Assembly: GCA_946042585.1 (NCBI GenBank)
Contig: CAMGDO010000095.1
Location: 1 to 5,076 of the forward strand
Source: an uncultured Clostridia bacterium
GTDB lineage: Bacteria > Bacillota > Clostridia > Christensenellales > Aristaeellaceae
Reading direction: 5' to 3'
Length of the DNA stretch: 5,076 bases
The notes under the pieces are model-generated. The model did not search any database, was not told the origin of the DNA, and saw only the letters and a list, made by a program, of their open reading frames with translations. Positions 1 to 5,076 of the stretch are shown one piece after another. The translations under genes and the position numbers were made by a program. How positions within the stretch are numbered: position 1 is the stretch's first letter; each line of letters begins with the position of its first letter.

Positions 1-46
1 AGATTCCTCTACGTCTCGTGGGCTCGGAGATGTGTATAAGAGACAG
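1..46. other. Untrimmed Illumina Nextera i7-side adapter (artefact)
   Basis: Positions 13-46 match the 34-base Nextera transposase adapter for read 2, ending in the 19-base mosaic end (28-46, ending AAGAGACAG). Positions 1-4 (agat) fit the end of the P7 oligo. Positions 5-12 (tcctctac) occupy the i7 index slot and, from memory, look like the N712 index. None of this is genomic. It supplies an ATG at 32 that opens a false start (Met-Tyr-Lys-Arg-Gln) in frame with the first gene. Genomic sequence begins at 47. Confidence 0.97.
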
Positions 47-1156
47 GTGAACGACGCCGTGAATATGATCCTGCTGTATGTGAACGACCCCGAAGCATAT
101 GCCGCTGCACAGGCTGCTGAGGCTGAAGCTGAAACGGAAGAAACTGAGGTTTCCGGCGTGACGGTGAAGGGCACGGCGAAGGGCTTTATTGATGATGTGA
201 ACGTGACGGTGGTCGTGGCGGAGGACGGCACGATTGCGAAGGTCACGGTGGAAGATTCCAATTCCGATACGGACGCCGCGTTTGTGGCGCGCTGCCAGGA
301 TGCCGCGTTCGTGGGTCAGTTTGCGGGCAAGACCGCGCCTGTGGCGGAAGCGGACATCGATCTGGTGAGCGGCGCGACCTTCAGCAGCAAGGCTGTGATC
401 GCCGCTGTGAACGCCGCGTGCGAGAGCGTGGCGGCTGCCGCGCCTGCGGCGGACGAAGTGACCGGCACGGAAGTGAAGGGCACGGCGAAGGGCTTTATTG
501 ATGATGTGAACGTGACGGTGGTCGTGGCGGAGGACGGCACGATTGCGAAGGTCACGGTGGAAGATTCCAATTCCGATACGGACGCCGCGTTTGTGGCGCG
601 CTGCCAGGATGCCGCGTTCGTGGGTCAGTTTGCGGGCAAGACCGCGCCTGTGGCGGAAGCGGACATCGATCTGGTGAGCGGCGCGACCTTCAGCAGCAAG
701 GCTGTGATCGCCGCTGTGAACGCCGCGTGCGAGAGCGTGGCGGCTGCCGCGCCTGCTGTGGAAGAACCCGCTGTTGAGGAACCCGCCGCGACGGAAGAGC
801 CTGCTGCGACGGAAGAACCCGCTGCTGATCAGGTGATGGTCACGACGGGCAAGGCGAGCGCTGACCAGCTGGGCAAGTATACCGCGCGCGCCACTGCGCA
901 GGGCTTTGCCGGCCCTGTGACGGTCACCGTCAATGTGGATAACAATGGCAAGATCTGCGCCATCGAGGTGGGTGACGCTGCGTTCTGCGAAACGAAGGGC
1001 TTTGGCGCCGGCGCGCTGGAGGGCAGCTTTGTCAGCCAGTTTATCGGGAAGACCTGCCCGGTGACGGCGCAGGATATCGACGCCATTGCGGGCGCAACCA
1101 TTACTACCAATGCCGTACTGGAGGCGCTCAATGCCGCGTATGAGCTGGTGAAGTAA
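47..1156 (+). CDS. Multi-domain FMN-binding protein, 5' truncated
   Basis: This is the C-terminal 369 residues of an extracytoplasmic flavoprotein; its true start lies off the contig. It holds three complete FMN_bind-type domains (the fold of RnfG and NqrC), where FMN is expected to be phosphoester-linked to Thr by the flavin transferase ApbE. The flavinylation motif Dxx(S/A)GAT occurs as DLVSGAT, DLVSGAT and DAIAGAT, with acceptor Thr codons at 377-379, 686-688 and 1097-1099. Domains 1 and 2 (about 164-430 and 473-740) are identical. Domain 3 (about 870-1150) is divergent and alone keeps the classic ETxGxG segment (ETKGFG). The first residues (VNDAVNMILLYVND) resemble the end of another FMN_bind domain, so a fourth is likely upstream. 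Ala/Glu/Pro-rich linkers separate the domains. There is no C-terminal membrane segment, so a signal peptide or anchor must be in the missing N-terminus. It lies upstream of the rnf genes and may replace RnfG (inference). Family call is firm; the role is not. Confidence 0.88.
   Translation: MNDAVNMILLYVNDPEAYAAAQAAEAEAETEETEVSGVTVKGTAKGFIDDVNVTVVVAEDGTIAKVTVEDSNSDTDAAFVARCQDAAFVGQFAGKTAPVAEADIDLVSGATFSSKAVIAAVNAACESVAAAAPAADEVTGTEVKGTAKGFIDDVNVTVVVAEDGTIAKVTVEDSNSDTDAAFVARCQDAAFVGQFAGKTAPVAEADIDLVSGATFSSKAVIAAVNAACESVAAAAPAVEEPAVEEPAATEEPAATEEPAADQVMVTTGKASADQLGKYTARATAQGFAGPVTVTVNVDNNGKICAIEVGDAAFCETKGFGAGALEGSFVSQFIGKTCPVTAQDIDAIAGATITTNAVLEALNAAYELVK
164..447 (+). repeat. Perfect 284-bp direct repeat, copy 1
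   Basis: By direct alignment this is base-for-base identical to 473-756. The unit spacing is 309 bases (103 codons), so the frame is preserved. It encodes the first complete FMN_bind domain plus the start of its Ala-rich linker. Identity includes synonymous positions, which implies a recent duplication or gene conversion. Confidence 0.97.
473..756 (+). repeat. Perfect 284-bp direct repeat, copy 2
   Basis: This is identical to 164-447. The 25 bases between the copies (448-472) encode a short linker (AADEVTGTE), and similarity decays at once outside the repeat on both sides. It encodes the second complete FMN_bind domain with its SGAT flavinylation site at 680-688. Confidence 0.97.
758..823 (+). 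repeat. Short imperfect tandem repeat coding an EEPA linker
   Basis: Four consecutive units of 15, 15, 18 and 18 bases encode VEEPA, VEEPA, ATEEPA and ATEEPA. The units differ at synonymous positions. They form a flexible acidic, proline-rich spacer between FMN domains 2 and 3, of the kind that tethers mobile extracytoplasmic domains. Confidence 0.9.
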
Positions 1157-1173
1157 GAAGGAGACATACGGGC

Positions 1174-1551
1174 ATGATGGAAGTACTGGGGAAGTTTCTG
1201 CACACACTGATTGAATTGAGCGCGATTCTGCTGGAAATGGTGGGCGTGTTCATCATTCTGGGTACCGCTGTGCGCACCGGCATCTGCGTGTTCCGCCGCA
1301 AGGGCAAGGTGACGCTGCTGTTGGGTCATGGCATCTCTCTGGCGCTGGAATATCTGCTGGCCAGCGAGGTGCTGCACACCCTGGTGGCGACGGACACCAC
1401 GGCGCTGCTGCAGGTGGGCATGACCATGGTGCTGCGCGCCGCGATGACGCTGCTGATCCACTGGGAGACGCATGCGGCAGAAAAGCATATGAAGGAAGAC
1501 GAAAAGGAAAAGGCGGAAAAGAGCGCAAAGACGGAACAGGAAAGCGCGTGA
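1174..1551 (+). CDS. DUF1622-like small membrane protein
   Basis: A 125-residue protein of unknown function. It has three predicted membrane segments, at about residues 12-33, 47-67 and 78-97. The conserved feel of the DUF1622 family is seen in the stretch GISLALEYLLASEVLHTLV followed by a helix with an Arg (VLRAAMTLLIHWE). Basic residues RRKGK lie between the first two helices. The C-terminus from about residue 98 is a soluble, strongly charged Lys/Glu-rich tail that is probably helical. The first of two adjacent ATGs is chosen because AAGGAG at 1158-1163 stands 10 bases before it. It begins 17 bases after the FMN-protein stop and ends 22 bases before the next gene, so it is co-transcribed with the flavoprotein and rnf genes. 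A link to electron transfer is suggested only by position. The family call rests on remembered consensus. Confidence 0.72.
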   Translation: MMEVLGKFLHTLIELSAILLEMVGVFIILGTAVRTGICVFRRKGKVTLLLGHGISLALEYLLASEVLHTLVATDTTALLQVGMTMVLRAAMTLLIHWETHAAEKHMKEDEKEKAEKSAKTEQESA

Positions 1552-1573
1552 CGGCGGAAGGAGAGGAGAACGC

Positions 1574-1981
1574 ATGAAGAAGAAGGAAGCGCTTCTCATT
1601 CTCCTGGTGCTGGCGGTATCAGCCGCGCTCTTTGCTGCATCGGCGCTGCAAAAGCGCAATCGTACGGCAGACGGCACGGTGAATGTCTATGTGGACGGCG
1701 CGCTGTATGCATCATCTGCGCTGGGAGATGGCAAAACCATTGTCATTGAGCAGGAAAACGGCAGCAAAAACGTGATTCGTCTGACCGACGACGGCTTTTA
1801 TATGGAAGAGGCTTCCTGTCCGGATCAGCGCTGCGTGCATCAGGGAACGGTGACGCAGAGCAACTGGCAGAAGCGATCTCTGGGCACGCAGGTGATCTGC
1901 CTGCCCAACCGCGTGGTGGCAGAGCTGGTGCTGCGCGGTACGACCAATTCGGACCAGAACATCGACGTGCCGGATGTCTAA
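1574..1981 (+). CDS. Membrane-anchored NusG domain II protein
   Basis: A 135-residue protein. Residues 1-5 are Met, four Lys/Glu; residues 6-25 form a hydrophobic segment that can be a signal anchor. No lipobox Cys is present. Residues about 34-120 fit the NusG domain II family (a beta-rich domain also found inserted in some NusG proteins). Its hallmark is a Cys cluster: CPDQRCVH (Cys82, Cys87, His89) followed by ICLPNRVV (Cys109). The spacing suggests metal or Fe-S binding or a disulphide, but this is not established. Stand-alone versions commonly accompany rnf and FMN-binding genes in Bacillota, so a role in assembly or electron transfer outside the membrane is plausible; it is not the transcription factor NusG. 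AAGGAG at 1558-1563 and AGGAG at 1564-1568 precede the ATG. The last about 15 residues are polar and probably disordered. Confidence 0.85.
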   Translation: MKKKEALLILLVLAVSAALFAASALQKRNRTADGTVNVYVDGALYASSALGDGKTIVIEQENGSKNVIRLTDDGFYMEEASCPDQRCVHQGTVTQSNWQKRSLGTQVICLPNRVVAELVLRGTTNSDQNIDVPDV

Positions 1982-2036
1982 AAACGGCACGCAGCAAACA
2001 AACAACAATCAATAACGATAAAAGGTGGGATCGTAG
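1982..2036 (+). other. A-rich leader between the accessory genes and rnfC
   Basis: This 55-base gap is the longest non-coding stretch in the genomic part. It is markedly richer in A and in CAA/AAC-like runs than the flanking genes. I see no inverted repeat that would make a terminator and no convincing -35/-10 pair, so it most likely keeps the rnfC ribosome site unstructured within one transcript. An internal promoter cannot be excluded. Confidence 0.5.
2021..2028 (+). promoter_or_regulatory. Ribosome binding site for rnfC (decides a TTG start)
   Basis: AAAGGTGG lies 8 bases before TTG at 2037. The next in-frame ATG codons lie about 100 bases downstream and would delete the conserved N-terminal GGVHP segment of RnfC. 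TTG is therefore the start. Confidence 0.8.
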
Positions 2037-3362
2037 TTGAAAGCAACATTTCACGGGGGCGTACATCCGGCGCACAGCAGCAAGCGGCCGACACAATCGC
2101 TTGCCATCCGGGATTTTGTGTCCGATACGGTTCAGATTGTGATGAACATGAATATCGGCGCACCCTCTGCTCCCTGCGTCCAGAAGGGCGACCATGTAAA
2201 GCTGGGACAGGTGATCGGCGAGCCTGTCGGATTCCTGGGCATTCCCGTGCACGCCAGCGTGTCGGGCGAGGTGGTATCGGTAGAGCCCCTGCCCTATCTT
2301 TCTGAGGCGCCGGCCATGTGCGTCACCATCCGCAATGATTTCAAGGACGAGTGGGTGGAGCTTCATCCCCTTGGAAACGTGGAAACCGTGGATCCTGCGC
2401 TGATTATTCCGGCCATCAAGAATGCCGGTATCTGCGGCATGGGCGGCGCTTCCTTCCCCACGCATGTGAAGCTGTCCATCAAGCCCGAGCAGAAGTGCGA
2501 CTACATTCTGGCCAATGGCGCCGAGTGCGAAACGCACCTGACGGCGGATCATCGCCTGATGCTGGAAAACAGCACCCGCATTGTGGACGGTCTGCGCGCC
2601 GTGATGCGTGCTGTGGGCTGCCCGCAAGGCGTGATTGGCATTGAGGACAACAAGCCCGACGCCATTGAGGCGATGGAAAAGGCCTGCCAGGGACGCGAGG
2701 GCGTGCGCGTGCAGGTGCTCAAGACCAAGTATCCCCAGGGCGGTGAAAAGCAGCTGATCGAAGCCATCACCGGCCGTCAGGTGCCTACGGGCGGGCTGCC
2801 CATCGGCTGCGGCTGCATCGTGGTGAATGTGGGCACCTGCGCCGCCATCGCCGACGCCTTGATTGACGGAAAGCCGCTGGTGGAGCGCATCACCACCGTG
2901 ACCGGCGCGGTGCGCAATCCTGCCAACCTGCGTCTGCGCATCGGTACCAATGTGGATGATATCATCGGCGAGTGCGGCGGCTACAGCGTGGAGCCCGGCA
3001 AGATTTTCTTTGGCGGCGCGATGACGGGCCTGTGCCTGCCCCATGCCAACCTGCCCATTGCCAAATCGACCAACGGCATTGTGGTGATGACCCGTGAGCA
3101 GGCGAAAACCGACGAGGAAGACCCCTGCATCCGCTGCGGCAAGTGCGGCGAAGTCTGCCCCATCGGCCTCAAGCCGCTCAAAATCAAGCTGGCTGCGGAC
3201 GCGGACAATATCGAAGCGGCGAAGAAGCTGCATGTGATGGATTGCACGCTGTGCGGCAGCTGCTCCTTCATCTGCCCGGCGCGCCGCCATCTGACGGCTG
3301 CGTTCAAGGTGGCCAAACAGAAGATCGCCGCTCAGGCGAAAAAAGGAGGCAGCGGAAAATGA
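2037..3362 (+). CDS. rnfC: Rnf complex subunit RnfC
   Basis: The peripheral cytoplasmic subunit of the Na+/H+-translocating ferredoxin:NAD+ oxidoreductase; it binds NAD(H) and FMN and passes electrons through two [4Fe-4S] clusters. At 441 residues it is normal for clostridial RnfC. The N-terminal family signature is GGVHP (7-11). A lipoyl-like segment follows (KGDHVKLGQVIGE, 50-62). The flavin/nucleotide-binding core has GMGGASFPT (134-142), NGAECE (160-165) and KTKYPQGGEKQLI (229-241). The C-terminal ferredoxin domain has Cys364, 367, 370, 374 and Cys403, 406, 409, 413, both CxxCxxCxxxCP, so both clusters look intact. The start is TTG with a good ribosome site. The last codons overlap rnfD by four bases (ATGA), which suggests translational coupling. 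Confidence 0.97.
   Translation: MKATFHGGVHPAHSSKRPTQSLAIRDFVSDTVQIVMNMNIGAPSAPCVQKGDHVKLGQVIGEPVGFLGIPVHASVSGEVVSVEPLPYLSEAPAMCVTIRNDFKDEWVELHPLGNVETVDPALIIPAIKNAGICGMGGASFPTHVKLSIKPEQKCDYILANGAECETHLTADHRLMLENSTRIVDGLRAVMRAVGCPQGVIGIEDNKPDAIEAMEKACQGREGVRVQVLKTKYPQGGEKQLIEAITGRQVPTGGLPIGCGCIVVNVGTCAAIADALIDGKPLVERITTVTGAVRNPANLRLRIGTNVDDIIGECGGYSVEPGKIFFGGAMTGLCLPHANLPIAKSTNGIVVMTREQAKTDEEDPCIRCGKCGEVCPIGLKPLKIKLAADADNIEAAKKLHVMDCTLCGSCSFICPARRHLTAAFKVAKQKIAAQAKKGGSGK
3341..3349 (+). promoter_or_regulatory. Ribosome binding site for rnfD inside the end of rnfC
   Basis: AAAAGGAGG stands 9 bases before ATG 3359. It sets the start of rnfD there, not at an in-frame ATG at 3143 that would overlap the rnfC ferredoxin domain by more than 200 bases. 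Confidence 0.88.
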
Positions 3363-4279
3363 GCCTGATTCTTTCCTCCGCTCCGCACATCAAAACAAAG
3401 GATACCACGCAGCGGCTGATGCTCAACGTCATCATTTCGCTTTTGCCCTGCGTGGCGGCGGGCGTGTACTATTTCGGGCTGCAGGCGGCGATTGTGCTGG
3501 CTGTGGCTGTGGTGTCCGCCGTGGCGGCGGAGCTTGTATGGCAGGTGCTGGCGCATCAGAAGGTGCGCGTGTATGACCTGTCCGCTGCCGTGACCGGCCT
3601 TCTGATTGGTCTGATTGTTCCGCCCGCCGCGCCCTGGTGGATGGTGGCGATCGGCTCGGTGTTTGCCATTATCGTGGTCAAGCAGCTCTTTGGCGGCATC
3701 GGCGACAACTTCCTCAACCCTGCCCTGACCGCGCGCGCCGTGCTGCTGGCTTCCTGGCCGGCGTATATGACCGCGGGCTACAATGTGGGCCGGTTTGACG
3801 CTGTGACGGGCGCTACGCCCCTTCTGTCCGGCACGGCTTCCACGATGGATCTGCTCATGGGCAATGTGACGGGCGCGATTGGCGAAACCTGCAAGATTGC
3901 CATTCTGCTGGGTCTGGTCTATTTGCTGGTGACGCGCACGATTCGCTGGGAAATTCCCGTGTTCACCGTGGCGTCCGCCGTGGTGCTGGGCGCGATTCTG
4001 GGCATGGATCCCGTGAGCGTGGTGCTGTCGGGCGGATTGCTCTTTGGCGCTGTGTATATGGCGACTGACTATGTGACCAGCCCCATGACGCGCGGCGGTC
4101 AGATCATCTATGCCATCGGCATTGGCGCGCTGATTGTGCTGATCCGCAAATTCGGCGACTATCCCGAAGGCGTTACCTACGCAATTCTGCTGATGAACAT
4201 CTGCGCGCCTCTGCTGGACCGTATGATCCCTGAAAAGGTCTACGGCTACAAGAAGGCCAAGAAGGAGGCGAAGGCATAA
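3359..4279 (+). CDS. rnfD: Rnf complex subunit RnfD (covalent FMN membrane subunit)
   Basis: A 306-residue polytopic membrane protein of the NqrB/RnfD family. It carries electrons across or within the membrane through a covalently attached FMN. The flavinylation motif is DAVTGAT (147-153) with acceptor Thr153, followed by PLL as is usual for RnfD. The family segment GGIGDNFLNPALTARA starts at residue 112. The N-terminus (SSAPHIKTKDTTQRLM) and the alternating hydrophobic helices to about residue 290 are typical; the C-terminal end is Lys-rich and presumably cytoplasmic. Start choice rests on the ribosome site at 3341-3349 and on the ATGA overlap with rnfC. The stop TAA shares its last A with the rnfE start, leaving no room for the rnfG that usually follows. 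Confidence 0.97.
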   Translation: MSLILSSAPHIKTKDTTQRLMLNVIISLLPCVAAGVYYFGLQAAIVLAVAVVSAVAAELVWQVLAHQKVRVYDLSAAVTGLLIGLIVPPAAPWWMVAIGSVFAIIVVKQLFGGIGDNFLNPALTARAVLLASWPAYMTAGYNVGRFDAVTGATPLLSGTASTMDLLMGNVTGAIGETCKIAILLGLVYLLVTRTIRWEIPVFTVASAVVLGAILGMDPVSVVLSGGLLFGAVYMATDYVTSPMTRGGQIIYAIGIGALIVLIRKFGDYPEGVTYAILLMNICAPLLDRMIPEKVYGYKKAKKEAKA

Positions 4280-4899
4280 TGAGCGAGAAGAAAAAGAGCC
4301 TCGGCCGCGTCTTCACAAACGGCGTGCTGAGCGAAAACCCCACATTCCGTCTGGTGCTGGGCACCTGCCCCACCCTGGCTGTGACCACCAGCGCCATCAA
4401 TGGCCTGGGCATGGGTCTGGCGGCTACGTTCGTGCTGCTGGGCAGCAATATCGTGGTCAGCGCGCTGCGCAAGGTGATTCCCGATAAGGTGCGCATTCCG
4501 TCCTTTATCGTCATCATCTGCACCTTTGTGACCATCGTACAGCTGCTGATGCATGCGTATCTGCCCTCTCTGTATGAGAGTCTGGGCATCTTCATTCCCC
4601 TGATTGTGGTCAACTGCATTATTCTGGCGCGCGCCGAAGCGTTTGCCAGCAAGAACGGCGTGGTGGCCTCCGCGGTGGATGGTCTGGGCATGGGCGCAGG
4701 CTTCACGCTGGCGCTGACGCTGATTGGCTGCATCCGCGAGCTGCTGGGCAATGGCTCCATCTTTGGCGTGAGCCTGCTGGGCACTGCGTACAAGCCGATG
4801 CTTCTGACGATCCTGCCGGCGGGCGGCTTCCTGGTGTATGGCCTGCTGCTGGGCATTATCAATGCCATTGGCAATAAGCGGAAGGGGGCTGCGAAATGA
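4279..4899 (+). CDS. rnfE: Rnf complex subunit RnfE
   Basis: A 206-residue integral membrane subunit of the NqrD/RnfE family. It pairs with RnfA in pseudo-symmetry, and the two share a cysteine-bound Fe or [2Fe-2S] centre in the membrane. Its two family cysteines are present: Cys30 in LGTCPTLA and Cys113 in VVNCIILARAEAFA. Two GLGMG segments (SAINGLGMG and SAVDGLGMG) reflect the internal repeat of the family. The N-terminus (FTNGVLSENPTFRLVLG) is textbook. GAAGGAGG at 4261-4268 lies 10 bases before the ATG. The gene overlaps rnfD by one base (TAATG) and rnfA by four (ATGA). Full length and without defects. Confidence 0.97.
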   Translation: MSEKKKSLGRVFTNGVLSENPTFRLVLGTCPTLAVTTSAINGLGMGLAATFVLLGSNIVVSALRKVIPDKVRIPSFIVIICTFVTIVQLLMHAYLPSLYESLGIFIPLIVVNCIILARAEAFASKNGVVASAVDGLGMGAGFTLALTLIGCIRELLGNGSIFGVSLLGTAYKPMLLTILPAGGFLVYGLLLGIINAIGNKRKGAAK

Positions 4900-5030
4900 A
4901 CATTCTGCTGTTCATGGTCAGCTGCATTCTGACCAACAACTTCATTTTCTCCAAGTTCCTGGGCTGCTGCCCCTTCCTGGGCGTCAGCAGCAAGGTGAAA
5001 ACCGCTGCCAGCATGGGCGTTGCCGTAACG
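4896..5030 (+). CDS. rnfA: Rnf complex subunit RnfA, 3' truncated by contig end
   Basis: The first 45 residues of RnfA, the NqrE/RnfA-type membrane partner of RnfE. The stretch LTNNFIFSKFLGCCPFLGV (12-30) is the family signature and contains the cluster-ligand Cys25 (with Cys24 beside it). The start ATG overlaps the rnfE stop, and GAAGGGGG (4881-4888) lies 7 bases before it. The reading frame runs into the sequencing adapter after codon 45 and would there read Leu-Ser-Leu-Ile-His-Ile-stop, which is not biological. A full RnfA is about 190 residues. rnfB would be expected next. Confidence 0.95.
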
Positions 5031-5076
5031 CTGTCTCTTATACACATCTGACGCTGCCGACGAAGGCTTAGGTGTA
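5031..5076. other. Untrimmed Illumina Nextera i5-side adapter (artefact)
   Basis: Positions 5031-5063 are the reverse complement of the Nextera read 1 transposase adapter, starting with the mosaic end CTGTCTCTTATACACATCT. Positions 5064-5071 (aggcttag) sit in the i5 index slot and, from memory, fit S508. Positions 5072-5076 (gtgta) begin the P5 oligo. Open frames into this segment on either strand (for example ending SYTHLTLPTKA, or starting MCIRDS or MYKRQ) are adapter translations. Confidence 0.97.

Noticed and set aside
32..46. ATG start giving Met-Tyr-Lys-Arg-Gln for the first gene
   Set aside because: These bases are the Nextera mosaic end; the gene is truncated and its true start is off the contig.
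164..756. CRISPR array or insertion sequence as the source of the long direct repeat
   Set aside because: The repeat is in frame, encodes one protein domain per copy, has only two copies, and carries no transposase or terminal inverted repeats.
829..1677. 282-codon open frame on the - strand
   Set aside because: It is antisense to three recognisable + strand genes and shows no family motif.
1982..2036. Terminator or promoter in the gap before rnfC
   Set aside because: No stem with a T-run and no convincing -35/-10 pair is visible by eye.
1743..3290. 515-codon open frame on the - strand
   Set aside because: It runs antisense through rnfC, whose protein has all family motifs. The minus-strand product is low-complexity (His/Ala/Arg-rich) and typical of an antisense shadow in G+C-rich DNA.
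3143..3358. N-terminal extension of rnfD from ATG 3143
   Set aside because: It overlaps the rnfC ferredoxin domain out of frame; the ribosome site at 3341-3349 and the family N-terminus support 3359.
4173..5045. 290-codon open frame on the - strand
   Set aside because: It starts inside the right-hand adapter (MYKRQ again) and is antisense to rnfD, rnfE and rnfA.
4838..5071. 77-codon open frame ending in SYTHLTLPTKA
   Set aside because: It is out of frame with rnfE and rnfA, and its end is adapter translation.

Overview
The window is a 4,984-base stretch of bacterial DNA (47-5030) between two untrimmed Illumina Nextera adapters (1-46 and 5031-5076). Both outermost genes are therefore cut by the library ends and not by biology. 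Everything readable lies on the + strand as one tightly packed operon fragment. It is G+C-rich by eye, has Shine-Dalgarno sites of the AAGGAGG type, and encodes a clostridial-style Rnf complex. I infer an anaerobic member of the Bacillota (class Clostridia, probably gut-associated), without a firm genus.

Layout: (1) 47-1156, the C-terminal part of an extracytoplasmic protein with three complete FMN-binding domains and the tail of a probable fourth; two of the domains lie in a perfect 284-bp direct repeat. (2) 1174-1551, a small DUF1622-type membrane protein. (3) 1574-1981, a membrane-anchored NusG-domain-II protein with a Cys/His cluster. (4) 1982-2036, a short A-rich leader. (5) 2037-4899, complete rnfC, rnfD and rnfE, followed by (6) the first 45 codons of rnfA, 4896-5030. 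The Rnf genes overlap by 1-4 bases and are probably translationally coupled.

Rnf is a membrane ferredoxin:NAD+ oxidoreductase that pumps Na+ or H+. RnfC is the peripheral NADH/flavin/Fe-S subunit. RnfD carries a covalent FMN in the membrane. RnfA and RnfE form the Fe-S-containing membrane core. RnfG normally carries a covalent FMN on the outer face. Here the usual C-D-G-E-A-B order lacks rnfG: rnfD and rnfE share one base. The only covalent-FMN-type domains outside RnfD are in the multi-domain protein upstream of rnfC. The most interesting reading is that this multi-flavin protein replaces RnfG, or taps electrons from Rnf outward, with the DUF1622 and NusG-II proteins as accessory parts. That is inference; rnfG, rnfB and apbE could lie outside the window.
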